Source of the DNA: Calliopsis andreniformis
Taxonomy: Eukaryota; Arthropoda; Insecta; Hymenoptera; Andrenidae
Length of the DNA: 64,000 nucleotides
Assembly: GCF_051401765.1 (NCBI RefSeq)
Contig: NW_027480432.1
Span: forward strand, 13,100,501-13,164,500
Direction of reading: 5' to 3'
The translations under genes were made by a program, and so were the position numbers. Below the pieces are notes generated by a model, which saw nothing but the letters and a program-made list of their open reading frames with translations, was not told the origin of the DNA and ran no database searches. The stretch's first letter is position 1, and each line of letters opens with the position of its first letter. Below are positions 33,891 to 45,496 of this stretch, piece by piece.

Positions 33891-34896
33891 CAGGATGTTT
33901 CTAAATTCGTGGGAAAACTCGGAGATGTAGGTAGAAGACAAGAAAATAAACCGAAAACTTCATATGCAGTATTCTCGGAACCGCTTAGTTTGTTAGTTAT
34001 ACGCGATTTTATATTTCGTAAAATACCGATGTAACAGTGACCCATCAAAAATGAAATTCGGTTTGAATGCACTGTCATTTCTCAAAATGTTTCTGAAAAT
34101 TCAGGAATCCTTTCGGAAAAGCCTAGAGATATGTTTGCGTGAAGGTGGAGACCATTTCGAACACCGATTATAAACCTATGGTAAGTCCTTATTATTCACA
34201 TATAGCGTTCTTCTTTAATACTTTAGTCGGAGTGGCGTTAAAAATTTACATGTAAAAATACATTTTGAAACATTTTGAGAAATGACAGGGCATTTAAACC
34301 GAATTTCATTTTTAATATTTTAGTATGAAATCTTTTCCACGTTGTTTAAAAAGGTTCAAGCTATCCCTTTATGAGAAAGAAAAATTTTCGGCTTTCTAAA
34401 AATGCCAAAGCAACCCCTTAATCGTAAATAAATATCAATAGTATTTTCAATTAGAAAGTATGTTTTCCCATTCGACGAAGTATTTCTCGACACGCGTTGC
34501 GAGTCGCCAGAGGCTCACTTAGGCCCAGAAATGCCTAGCTCTTTAAAAGCTCGAGGCCTCGTCGAAGCCCAGACACTGACCTTAACACGTTCGCGACGGG
34601 GCCTGAATTCACTGGCCGCACCGTGGGGCGGGCCTGTATGCGGGACATTTCTGTATGTACGACCGGTGGCTCATCCCGTCCCATGGGACAGACAAGAATG
34701 TACCACCGGTGGTACACCCTGTCGCGAACGTGTTAAAGGGGATGGGTCACTGTTACATCGGTATTTTAAGAAATATAAAATCGCGTATAACTAACAAACT
34801 AAGCGTTTCCGAGAATATTGCATATGAAGTTTTCGGTTTATTTTCTTATCTTCTACCTGCATCTCCGAGTTTTCCCACGAATTTAGAAACACCCTG
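33891..34896. mobile_element. mariner-type MITE nested in LINE B
   Basis: Ends CAGGATGTTTC and CACCCTG's complement pairing, with inverted arms of about 150-200 bp (CTCGGAGATG, AACCGAAAACTTC, TAACAGTGACCCATC). TA flanks it on each side. Removing the element and one TA makes the LINE B frame continuous between endonuclease and RT, confirming the boundaries. It contains an internal inverted repeat (AAATGACAG...) and a piggyBac-like MITE at 34586-34732. No transposase. Confidence 0.88.
34586..34732. mobile_element. 147-bp piggyBac-like MITE
   Basis: TTAA at 34582-34585 and 34733-34736 flank terminal inverted repeats CACGTTCGCGAC and GTCGCGAACGTG. TTAA duplication is the hallmark of the piggyBac superfamily. 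The element is GC-rich and non-coding. It lies inside the mariner-type MITE, so it arrived later. Confidence 0.85.
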
Positions 34897-35790
34897 TATA
34901 TTCTGAGGCCATGTTTTTGGTATTTTCTTCTATATCTGTTTCGTAAAGAAATTAAATTTAGTAGTTCTTGATCGGGTTTGAAGATACAATGGTATGCTTG
35001 TGTTATGGTTGTAAAGCTATGATAGACTTTTGCAGCGTATTTTTGTAATCTTATAATTTCTTTATCTATTGTTTGAGTAGTTTCTATTTGCGTATTTAGT
35101 ATATATTTATTACATTGGTCTTTTAACTGATCCCAGTTTGTGTTTTTTAAGGTGTAATTGTAGAATGGAGTGGGTTGCATGGAGATTTTGCATAAAACTG
35201 AGAGATGATTAGATGAGAGGTCCTGGATTGAATTACATTCCAGATTATGAGTATGGTTGGTAATGAAGAAATCAATGTTGGAAGGATTTCTCCTTGGAGT
35301 AGAGGAGTATGTGTCACTATGTACAGTGTAATAAGGATTTTTAATCATGTATTCGAATGAAGCTTTTCCCAGATGGTTGGTTGATTTGTTATTCCAGTTG
35401 GGGTGTCTGGTATTGAAGTCACCCCCTACAATGAAGGTTTGGTTGTAAGTAAAGAGAGCGTTTAATTCCTGTTGCGTGGGTTTTAATATTGGAGGAATAT
35501 AAATGGCACCTATTACGGTTTTAGATTTAGTGTGTATTTTGATAAAAACTGCTTCTGTTTGTCCTCTGTTCGGTTGCTTCATGTGGTCGAATTTAATTGA
35601 TTTATCTATGATTATTGCTACTCCACCTTCTGTGGTGTTAGTGGATCTGTCTTTTCTTATTATGTTATAACCATTTATTTTGATTACTTCTGTGGGTTTT
35701 AGCCAGGTTTCTGATATTAGTGCTATTTGTATTTTTTGTTCCTCTAGAAAAAATTGTAATTCAGGTAATTTAGGCTTTATGCTGGTGGCA
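34800..35790 (-). pseudogene. AP endonuclease domain of LINE B
   Basis: The minus-strand frame starts in ELQFFLEEQKIQIALISETWL and continues through GAIYIPP, VGGDFNTRHPNWNN, SNIDFF and SSNHLSVLC. These are the APE-type endonuclease motifs of Jockey ORF2. The last motif has Asn where Asp is usual in the SDH triad. The frame from 35582 runs open to the MITE at 34896. Confidence 0.85.
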
Positions 35791-35824
35791 TTTCATATAC
35801 AGATTTTGTGTAGTCCTATGAATT

Positions 35825-37652
35825 TTATTTATTTTGAAGTAGGATTCTGGATACTACCAGAACCTGTTCCATTACATTTTTGCATGTTCTGAGCTGGTCT
35901 CTAAGTTGTATGGCAATGTTTAATATGTGTTTTAGGTTACACATATTATTAATTTCTTCAAAATCTGTGGCTAAGGAGTCTAAATTTTCCATTGTCTTGT
36001 GCTGTGAGTTAGGATTTTTGTACATGGTGGAAGATCCAGTAAGCTTTTGAGCGTAGGTGTGTACAGTATGATTTGAGGTTGTGATGTATCTTGGGTGTGT
36101 GTTATATATGACAGGCATCGAGGGTTGGGTTATGCTATTAAAGTTTGGGATAGGGCTGACTTTTTGTCTTTTTTCTAGGTAGCTGAGCAGTGGGACATTG
36201 TGAAAAATTGGTTGGATGATCATTTTTGCAATTAAAGCATTTGGCTGGAGCATGAGTGCTTTTGGAACAGTCCTTAGTTAAGTGGTTGTCTGCACATTTA
36301 AGGCAGTTTGGGTTTTTGTTACAATTACTTGATGTATTCCCAGATGCTTGGCATCTGTAGCATTGTACATATGGTTGCGTCTTATTGTATTTTTCCCAGT
36401 GAAAAAGAACACCCTTGTGTAAAAGAAGTGATTTGCTTTTTTTATGTCATGTATTGAGGTTCCTGAGGGGAAGTTAACTTTGTACACTGAATACAGTGTA
36501 TTTTGTTTTTTGGAATTTCGGAACAGGATATCGGTTTTAAATTTTTACTTTTTCATTTCTCAACAATCTCTGTAACTGAGAATTTATCTAGTCCTTTGAA
36601 GACCGTGGTTATTGTTTTGTTTTCCGGCAATAAGAAAGTATGGAATTGAAGATTATTCTGCTTTGCAATGGTTATGAATTTGTGGCGGCGACAGGCCGGC
36701 GCCACGTTCCTGTCAATTGTTTAGTTTAAGATTGGAATGCGTCTGAATGAATGAGCGTCTGTTAGCGTGAGGTATGATTTCGGCAGGATGTTTGGAAGAG
36801 CGCATCGAGTGTCGCGTAAGGGTACGACTGATTAGTTTAGAGTGAGAGCGAATCCGTGAGAGAGAAAAAGAATGAGTGTTGGGAGTGTGTGAACGCGTGT
36901 GAGATTATAAGAAGGTTTCGAATGGGGTCTGATTGATCCAGAACGCGAGAACAGAGTGAACCTCGAGCACGGTTACGCGGTCGTCGCGAGACCCGGTATA
37001 GCGTAAATAAAAACTGATTTTAAGTGAGATTCGAGCGTGTAATATACCCACTCCCAATATCCAGTCACCTCCACAAATTCTTTGTATGATTCCATGTCTG
37101 ATAGTTGTCTTTTATTTGGCTGCCTAGGTTTTTAAGTTGGAACTTGAGTGGTATGGATTTATGTAGTGAGTCTGCAAGTTATTTTATGGTAATTTTTCCC
37201 TTGACTAGGTATATGGGTGGGGGTTTACATGTTTCCCTACTAGGTAGAGAGTTTACTGTTTCAGTTTCATTGTGTTTAGTGATAGGATTATCATGCGTTG
37301 ATGATGTACTAATTTCACTGTTGTTACTGTATAGGCTAATGAAAGCCTGGAATCTGTTTTTCGTAGTAACGTTTGGAATTATCTCTATGTTCTTCGTGAT
37401 GTCCATGGTAGTTTTCTCCCCCGAAATGATAGCGGTTCTTTGAGAGTTGTTTAGAGAGAGAGATCGAGTCTTCTGCCTTTTTATCTCTTTTAAGTGTGGT
37501 AGATATGGCCCATCATCACGTCTGGCGATACACCCTATTGATACTGTCCTCAACGACACCACGTCCCTCCTCCGGTCTATGCCGCCAAGTTCCACGGTCA
37601 CCAATGCAGCAACGACGATTCTAGCCTCCTGGAACTCTCCTCGTTTTTCCAA
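35825..37652 (-). pseudogene. ORF1 (gag-like) of LINE B
   Basis: Segments in different frames give a low-complexity N-terminus (37652-37179), the conserved FPSGTSIHDIKKA part (36487-36278), and the C-terminal helical part (36253-35825). The zinc-knuckle region is degraded, with Cys codons lost. A solo LTR (36681-37075) separates N-terminal and middle parts. It codes for the RNA-binding chaperone of the LINE, now broken. Confidence 0.75.
36681..37075 (+). mobile_element. solo LTR inside ORF1 of LINE B
   Basis: The 395-bp insert begins TGTGGCGGCGAC and ends CACCTCCACA, flanked by AATT at 36677-36680 and 37076-37079. An AATAAA signal near 36992 suggests plus orientation. Removing the insert and one AATT rejoins LINE B ORF1 sequence. 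Confidence 0.88.
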
Positions 37653-38059
37653 TTAACCTCACTTTCACTCCCGACTGTATTTGCGAAACCAAACATACAA
37701 CGCATTGTGCACTGCCAAACAGTGATGTCCTTCGTCATACTTATCGCGTAGAAACTCTTCAAGTCTGTGTCTCCTACTTTTTTTTTTTTGAGTGGGGTGA
37801 ATCTTGATTTGTTACAGTGGCTGGGAGGCAGCAGTGCCTATTGCGCACAATCCAAGGTGTGTATTCGTCCGAAATCTTGATAGTGGCGTCCCTCTGAGAT
37901 ACTTTGTGTCGCTCAGGAAAAACTTACAAAAAAACCTGAAACATGTATAGCAACAAGAGTATGAATGTTGAGAATTGAGAACATGAGAACCTGAGCAAAT
38001 ATGATTGAAAGTAGTTTATAGAGATGAGAGATGTGAAGCTAAAGGGGTTAGTTTAACTG

Positions 38060-40823
38060 AGAGTGGTGTTAGCCATGCAGTCAAACATTCAAACATAGCG
38101 AAGCATTACTTTGTTAAATTAGAGGTGGTTGAGTCTATTTTTCTATGGCATGACAGAGGGTATTTGATTTTGATTTTATAAGGAATTTGATTTGATGGTA
38201 TAGGGTTGGTGGATTTCACTAAAAGGTTACTATGGTTAGAAGTGTCATATCTTGAGTTGAATTTTACTATGAGTTCATTGATTGTAGGAAGTTTGGTTCT
38301 ACTGTAAAGTTTGTTAGTGGAAAAGTCTCTTGGCAGACCAAAAATGAATTTGAGAGCTTTATTTTGAAGAGTTTGAAGGGATTGAATGTGAGTAGGAGTG
38401 GCTGCACACCAGATCTGGGAACCATAAAATAGTGCTGGTCTGATACAATGAGCGTAAATTCTAATATGTAAATCCTGTTAAAGTCCTGAATTACTGTTGA
38501 TGAGTTTATATGCCGCGCCAATTGCTTTGTTTGCTTTATTGTGCCTATCCATAACAGAATGTTTCCAGGTTAATTTAGTGTCGAAAATTATTCCAAGATA
38601 CGTTACAGTGTTGGACCAAGATATAACCGTTCCCTGTAACGACAGTGGAGATGGAGTTAATATTTTGACTCTACGTGTGAAGTAAATAGCCTGCGTTTTT
38701 GTTGGGTTTATTGTGAGTTTCCAATTCGTGAAATAGTGGTTAAGTTCCAACAGAGCTTTTTGCATTCTGGATTGAAGTAGTGAAAGACTCCAAGACGCAG
38801 ATAAAATGGATGTATCATCTGCATATAAGGCCGTAATGGTATTGTTTGGGGTAGGTATGTCTGAAATGAATATGGAGAATAGAGAGGGCCCTAGAATGAA
38901 ACCTTGGGGCACACCTGCTGAAATGGGTAATAATTCTGATCTACTTGAACCTATTTGCACAAAAAACTCTCTGTCGTTGAGATAGTTACGTAGTAGATGG
39001 ATGACCCAGTTGGGGAAACCAAAAGAGATGAATTTGACTAATAGTCCCTCATGCCAAACTGAATCAAAAGCCTTTTCCAGGTCAAGAAGGATCATGGCTG
39101 CGATTCTGTTGATATTTACCTCATGGGTAATGAACTGAGATACTCTTATGATCTGATGTATTGTAGAATAATTAGATCTGAAGCCAAATTGAAAGTGTGG
39201 AATAATATTATTGACGTTAGCATGAGTGAGAATAGCTTTAGCAATTATTTTTTCGAATATTTTTGAAAGACTTGATAAAAGGCTGATAGGTCTGTAACTA
39301 GATGTTATTGTTTTGTCCTTGCCTGGCTTTGGAATAGGTATTACTTTAGCAGTTTTCCAGCATGAGGAAAAGTAATTTAATTGGATAGAAGCTCTAAAAA
39401 TGTAGTAAATCTGAACATGGATCTTTCTTGAGGCTTTCTTAAATGTTTCAGAGGATAGGCCATCCACTCCAATTGCTTTTTTGGAATCTAATCTGTTGAT
39501 CTGACTGTTGATAATTTCCGGTGTTAAGAAGGTGTTTATGTCTTTGGGCAGTGTGTTGATTATTGGGTTTTCCTTTAAGAAGGTGTTGAGCTGATTACGT
39601 GATTTTACCTCTATGTTAGATGATTTGAGGGAGGCGATGTTATGTACTGATTGAAATTGTTTAGCTAAAGCATTTGCTTTACATTTTTCAGTGATGAATG
39701 TCAATCCAGTGGGGTCTTTTAATTAGGGGATGAGCGTCTTTGTCTTGGTCATTTTTCTATAAATTGGCCAAAAGGTGTGGTCCTGATTGGACGCGTTTTT
39801 GATCTGACATTGAATTTCGTAGGCTTTCAAGGCTATTATTTTCCTGTTTAATTTGGCTACAAAGGATTTATAAAATTGTTTATAGATCGGGTTACCAGTT
39901 CTATACCAGGAGCGTCGAGCTGAGTTTCGGAGGGCTTTTAAAGATTTGAATTCCATGTCAGGTGTAAAATCTAAAGAAGTTACTTGAACGGGGGTGGAAG
40001 CTCCTTTTTTACATTTAATAATTAAGCGACCTAGTTTATTGATGGATTTGTCTGTATCAGCAGAAGAGTTGAATGAAGAAGTGAGCGTGAAATTATTTGT
40101 TAGCTTTTTGTATCTGTCCCAGTCTACTAAATTTGCAAAGGTGGTCGGGGAAGAACTATCGTTATGATTTTGTGACAGAGTAACAGGTCTGTGGTTAGAA
40201 CTGAAATCTTATATTGAATTGCATGAAAAACGGAATTGTGAGTTTGTTAAAAACAAGTCAATGGTTGATGGTGTGCAGTTGGAAGTAAAGAAGGTTGGTG
40301 TAGGAGGGAAGAGTAGATTATGTGGGGCACTGTCTGTGTGTGATTTTAATATGCCACCATTGTAGTTTCGAGAAGCGTTGTTCCAGTAGGGATGTTTGGC
40401 GTTTAAGTCAGCACCTAGTATAAAGGGAATGCGGAAAGAAGTGATGCAGTTTAGAATCGCAGGAGTTAGTTTGACATTTGGTGGGCAGTAGGCCGAAATG
40501 AAGATTAAGTTAGGGCTTTTTATGTGTATTGCGATCGCTTCTAATTTCTCGGTATTAGGTAAAGGATATTGTCTGTATGAGAGATTTTTGTGAACTAGTA
40601 TACTGACCCCTCCATATCCAGAGTTGTCTGGACGATCGGCCCTAACCAAGGTGTAGTCTTTTATTTGTATGTGTGAATTTGGTGTTAACCAGGTTTCCTG
40701 TGTTGCAGCCGCAGAAATGTGATTATTGTGAAGAAATAACTCAAGTTCTTGAGTTTTGGGGGTGATACAGCATGCATTCCATGTCATGAAGTTATGTGAG
40801 CTTTTAGAGGAGTTAGTCATCAA
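38060..40823 (-). pseudogene. ORF2 of LINE A: endonuclease and reverse transcriptase
   Basis: Endonuclease 40823-40209 has TQETWL, SAYCPP, LGADLNAKHPYWNN and TIDLFL, then a stop, after which SNH follows in frame. The linker is at 40200-39723 with a stop at its end. The RT frame 39704-38478 has 408 open codons: KAIGVDGL, PIPKPGKD, YRPISLL, FGFR, LDLEKAFDSVWH, GVPQG-ILGP and the YADD catalytic box. A frameshift near 38478 precedes the C-terminal tail (38521-38267 and on to about 38060, with GLPRDF). The polymerase core is intact, but the whole ORF is not. Confidence 0.9.
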
Positions 40824-41099
40824 TTTCCTGTGCGAATTCTTGAATAACCAGTAATTTCTCTATGTTGTTTTGGCATGCTGATAATTTATGTGTGAGGGAG
40901 ACTATTAATGACGTCATTTTTTTTATATCTATTACCTTTTCCAAGTCTTTAACTGCTTTTGCTAAGTTTTTAATATCTTCCGTTATTGAAAGGGGAGAGT
41001 CTGGTGAGGTTTGTTTCAGGCTTCTGTTACTCATGAGAACATTGGCGTATGATAATGAGTTAGTTGAGTTTCTAACTGATTTAGGTGTGTAGCCCATGG

Positions 41100-42163
41100 G
41101 ATTTGAGCTCATTCTAACAGGGGTAGTATGTTGCGACAGTGTCTGAGAAACTATGGTTGGATGTACAAGAGTCTTATTGGGGGAGCTGTGTTGAATAATG
41201 CTTCTATCGTCTAATTTGTTGGACTGGATATGAGATTTCTTACTATTTAAAAACTTAAGAAGTGAAGGACAGTCGGAGTAATTCGCTGTGTGGGACTCCC
41301 CACAATTCGCGCATTTGGGTGGTAGCTCGGGAGATTTAGTGCATGAGCGTGTTGCGTGATTATCACCGCATTTTACACATTTCTCGATTTTGTTGCAATT
41401 GGCAGAAGCATGACCAAAAAACTGGCATCGGAAGCATTGGGTATATCTTTTGGAGTTATAGTATTTTTCCCAGTAAACCCAGAGATAAAATAAATGATTA
41501 ATTTTTTAGACTTGAGTGAATGTAATGGTTAGAGGAAAAGTGAGTTTATAAATAGAAAATTTTGAGGAGGATTTCCCCTTGACTTGAACACAATTAATGA
41601 CCTTTAATCCCAGTGAGTCTAATTCTTCTACAATCTCTGTTTGCTGTATGGAAGGAAGCCCTTTTAACACTACAACAAGAGGTTTCTCTGACTTAAGTGA
41701 GTAAGTATGGAACTGCAGTTTTTTATCTATTAAAGTCTTTTTAAAATCTAAGTAATCCTGTGTATCAACAAAGTTCAGTCTAACTTGGTTTCCCAAGAAC
41801 TTCAGGTTAAATTTACTGCCGATGCTATTCTTTAGTTGCTTTGCCAAGGAGATGACACTGCGGACTCCAGCGTCTATAAAAAGAGTTTGATTACCAGAAG
41901 TAGAAGTGGTGATTGGCTTTTTTGTATTATGAGAAATGATATTGTTGAAATTAGAGTCACCGACCTGATTTCTGAAGAACTCTGTGTTTAAGAACTCAAA
42001 CCTATTTTTGATAGGAACATTAGCCTAGTTCTCCTTGGTGCTGGTGCTGTCTGTAGTTTTTCCCTTTTTGGAGCGGACATCAGAAAAGGGCGAAGAGTGC
42101 GGGGCAGCAAGGATGACGTCCGAACCGTTTGGAGAGATGATGTCCCCAGTTCTTTTTGGCATC
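41100..42163 (-). pseudogene. ORF1 (gag-like) of LINE A
   Basis: Starts at Met-Pro-Lys-Arg near 42163, with an early stop near 42025. An RRM-like middle (41847-41506) contains LVVVLKGLP. After a frameshift, about 41460-41260 encodes three CCHC knuckles (CFRCQFFGHASANC, CVKCGDNHATRSC, CANCGESHTANYSDC). The C-terminal part is at 41112-40813. Nucleic-acid-binding partner of ORF2 in the LINE particle. Confidence 0.85.
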
Positions 42164-42509
42164 GTTGTTTTAGTTGACGATGAATTGGTAAGAAAAACGC
42201 CACGATGGCATTTAATCCTCTTGTATATTATGGGGTTTGAGTTTGACGCGTATAGCGCGCGAGGCCTGATTAATTCCTTCAGCGTAATGCCAATTGTTAC
42301 TTCCAATACATGCACAGGCAATTAATTTGAAGGAACATAAGCACGAGCACAGCCTCTCCCGTAAACACCCGCAAAGCGGCACACTCGGTGCTGGTGAAAG
42401 ATCCACAAGCGATACTACCGTAAGGAATAGCTTCGACTCTCACGAAACAGGTACTCACTAATGAACTGTCGACTCCGAGTTGAGGTTGAATAAATTCAGA
42501 CGATCCACT

Positions 42510-42541
42510 CACGTCGAAGGCCGATCAACGAATGATGACTG
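42510..42541 (-). promoter_or_regulatory. internal promoter of LINE A: initiator and DPE
   Basis: Taking the first base of CAGT (42541) as +1, CATTCG follows within 13 bases and GACGTG lies at about +27 to +32. This is the arrangement of the TATA-less Pol II promoters of Jockey-clade LINEs, with an initiator at +1 and a downstream promoter element near +30. It also supports 42541 as the true 5' end. Confidence 0.65.
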
Positions 42542-44502
42542 TGTGCACGTTCGAGAGATCCCAATGACTGTGGGTGAAACGCTGTTGACGTAATCTTTTG
42601 AATCTTAAAAATCCTACAGAAAGTTTTCATAATGCGACTAGTGAAATTGCTTCCCTGGTCTGTCTGTATTACTCGAGGACAACCAAATCTGCATATAAAC
42701 TGTTCAGCTAAAGCTACTGCAACGGAAATTGAATCAATATTAGCTAAAGGTATTGCTTCTGAATATTTTGTTAAATTATCTTGTAATGTTAGCAGATATT
42801 TATTCCCCTTCTTGGTTATAGGCACAATGGACCTACCACATCCATTTGTACCTTTTCAAAAGCTTTCCTTGGCGTATGAGTTATTCTCACTGGTTGTTTC
42901 GTGTTTGGAGAAAGCATTTTGTTCCTTTGACAAATAGGACAATTACGAAAAAATTTTAAAATTTCCTTTCCAATTTTTGGCCTATAAAATTTTTCTCTAA
43001 TTCGCTTAAATAATTTTAATACTCCTTGATGACCTCCTTGTTACGAGTCCAGACGAGTTACGTAAAGTAACTATGAAAGGGCTCGATTCAAAGCTCCTTC
43101 CGTTGACCTTTGACTTTGCCTGGAAGTCACCATGTAAGGGCCGATAGGCATTTCTGTTGCATTCAATTAATAATATCTTTCAACTTTTCTCGGAAACTCT
43201 GTGATGCAGCCGAGTCCCTACCATTTTTCCCATAGATTTTTGACTATAAAAAGGCTAAGAAACTCGGTCTAGCGGGCTCATTCGTAATCCAGTTTCGAGA
43301 TTAGTACGTGGCTTAGACTGGAAAGCAAGATCGAGCATTAGTTCTCCTTCAAGCAAAAAATCTATGAGTACAGTACGTAAAACTCATTGTAACGTAGTCT
43401 TAACGACGCGTCCCCCGCATACCTCTGTGCGTAATCGAGAGAGAGAGGACTTAGTTCCGCGACACGTAAAATCATAAACATTTGTATTCCTTTGAGTCAA
43501 CTCAAACGTGTAATTATATACAGTTTTATAAGGTTTGTTAAATTGGACTTAGTTCAATCAAAACCTCTCCTAAATCCAATAAGAAGCGAACGCGTAAACG
43601 ATCCCACAAATAATATATCTTTACCGCTCGAGACATATATTGTAAATTTAAAAGTTACGAGGCTATATTAACATCTTCGCAATCCTTGCGAAGGTCCTTT
43701 TCCTAACCTACAAGTGGCTCCCGGTGTTGACAGTTGCGCACTGATTCGTCCACGTCCCGTGGCTCCTGGCGAGTGCAAAGTTACCCGTTGGTTCGTCCAC
43801 GAAAAAATAACAATATTCCAAAAACCCTGACCCTTGGTCAGACCATCTAGCCCTCGGCTCGTAACATCCTATTGAAGATTCATGATTTTCACTAATAATA
43901 GCTAGTCTTTCAGAAACCTGAGGAATTATTATTTCACTAGTACAAACAGTAATTGTATATTTTAAATCATTAAATATTTTTTTCAACAAACATTCTACAG
44001 AATTCCATCCTATTGCATCAAGATCATTATGATCTCTTGACATGCTAAAACTTCTCACATTCAAAATGTCCATTAAATTTTTATGTGATGTCAAACAAGA
44101 ATTTAAATTGTTAACATCAATTTGTTCATTATACATCTGTTTTGAAAATAAATGAAAAGTATGAAATTTTTTATCTGGAAAAATAATAGCTTCTCCAACA
44201 TGAACACGATAATGTTTTAATCGTGAGATGGAAAATTTGTCTCGAACCAGCAAATCTTTACTATTTTGTGACACAATCTGATAATCCAAGGAGAAAAAAT
44301 GAACAAGATTATCTCGCCTCATGTAAAGGTAATCCTTACTAAAATTTACTTGAGGAAAATTGATCGTTTGCAGTTGAGAATTAGTTCGTGCCCGAATTTG
44401 AACTTGCTCAGAATTACATGAATCGTCGATATGCATGGAGGATCGTGTCTGATTATTTGAAGGATTAGCCACATAGTTTCCCATTTTCGACATATTACAC
44501 AT
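42542..44502 (-). pseudogene. integrase of gypsy B, interrupted and 3' truncated
   Basis: The frame 44502-43867 includes a linker and ENHESSIG. After the solo LTR the zinc-binding region GGHQGVLKLF resumes at 43038. The catalytic core includes GPLPITKKGNKYLLTLQD, QTDQGSNFTS and FHPQSLGSLERAH, so all three acidic residues (D, D, E) are visible. The reading frame ends at the LINE A junction. Confidence 0.88.
43039..43866 (+). mobile_element. solo LTR inside the integrase of gypsy B
   Basis: The 828-bp insert begins TGTTACGAG and ends CTCGTAACA, flanked by TCCT at 43035-43038 and 43867-43870. Excising the insert with one TCCT joins the two integrase pieces in frame. A CTATAAAAA box near 43247 suggests plus-strand orientation. 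Termini resemble those of the solo LTR at 14321 and the LTR at 24742. Confidence 0.9.
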
Positions 44503-44550
44503 TGCAGGTACTTCGACCTCTTTTGCAACACAAAACTCTGGTCCCAGGTT

Positions 44551-44746
44551 GCTGATCCGTGACAGGATATCTTTTGTTAAGACCTTGCCGATATTTGACG
44601 GATCTAGCAGAGCAAGGGCACTATTATAATATCACCAATATCTGCACAAGCTGGTGCAATATTAACATCATTAACATCGGATCTTAAGTTGTCAATCCGC
44701 AACAGGATGCCTTTGGTTAAGACCTTGAAAGATACTTGGCGGATCG
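44551..44746. repeat. diverged direct duplication in the gypsy B linker
   Basis: About 55 bases beginning at 44551 (GATCCGTGACAGGATATC...) recur at 44691 (CAATCCGCAACAGGATGCC...) with about 75% identity. The spacing of 140 bases is not a multiple of three, so the duplication also shifts the frame of the RNase H-integrase linker. Confidence 0.6.
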
Positions 44747-45028
44747 TACAGAGCTTGGATACCCTGAGGCACATGGTCCGCCTCCAACAGAGTCTTAGTA
44801 GAACTCTCAAATTGAAGCGTATCCTTCCTGTCCACGAACGAACCTCCAAAGAAATTTTTTATTTCATCAACAAATGTTTCTCCTTCGTCTGCTGTCTGAT
44901 ATTCGTCACTGTCTGCTGAGTAAGTATCTAATTTTTCACACTTAAGCATAACTTTAGCAAAACAATCCTTTTTACAGAAAACTTTAGCAATGAATTTTTC
45001 AGTTTCATGTTCTGAAAATCTATCCCTG

Positions 45029-45496
45029 TCAACACCTTCTATTAAAAGCAGTAGCCAAGGAATTGTCGGCGCCTACAATTTCCCTCGACAGACTCGCCAC
45101 GGAAGATTTTAAATTTTTTATTCCAAAATTTTCAATTAATGCAATAGAAGCCGGACTGACATAAGTAAGGATTGCTGGATTTCGAGATAAAGCGTCAGCG
45201 TTGGAATTTTGTTTTCCAGGTTTGCACATAATGTTATAATCATATTCATTCAATTTTATTCTCCATCTCATAAGTTTAGACATTGGATCTTTCACACTGT
45301 GTAACCAAACTAGCGGTCGATAATCTGTTATTAACGTAAAATGATGACCATACAAATAAGGTCTAAAATGTTCCACAGCGAAAAGAATAGCTAACAATTC
45401 TTTCTCTATAGTTGCATATTTTATTTCAGAGTCATTCAGAGTCCTCGACGCATAGGCTACAGGAAGGTCTTGTCCAACCGTTCCCTGACTTAGCAC
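45029..45496 (-). pseudogene. RNase H of gypsy B and start of linker
   Basis: 155 codons starting in LSQGTVGQDLPVAYASRTLN, with ELLAILFAVEHFRPYLYG, TDYRPL and NADALSR. Its N-terminal 50 residues lie in another frame upstream to 45626. Normal for the RNase H of a gypsy pol. Confidence 0.85.

Larger units (their letters stand above)
32216..37766 (-). mobile_element. Jockey-like LINE B with 11-bp target duplication and nested insertions
   Basis: Minus-strand non-LTR retrotransposon. The 5' end is at 37766 and the 3' end is an A-rich tail at 32216-32245. The flanks GTAGGAGACAC (complement of 37767-37777) and GTAAGAGACAC (complement of 32205-32215) agree at 10 of 11 bases, a typical LINE duplication. 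ORF1 runs about 37652-35825, endonuclease about 35790-34800, and the region up to the reverse transcriptase about 33890-33630, with the RT C-terminal half at 33014-32411. Three younger insertions lie within: solo LTR 36681-37075, mariner-type MITE 33891-34896, and a piggyBac-like MITE inside the latter. Multiple frameshifts make it inactive. Confidence 0.85.
37778..42541 (-). mobile_element. Jockey-like LINE A, nearly full length
   Basis: Minus-strand non-LTR element of 4.76 kb. The 5' end is at 42541 (CAGTCATCATTCG) inside the integrase of gypsy B, and the 3' end is a poly(A) of 12 bases at 37778-37789. ORF1 runs about 42163-41100, ORF2 about 40823-38060, and a 3' UTR of about 270 bp follows. 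Only a few stops and frameshifts are present, so this is the best preserved element in the window. A matching target duplication is not seen at the 3' side, where LINE B sequence follows. Confidence 0.88.
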
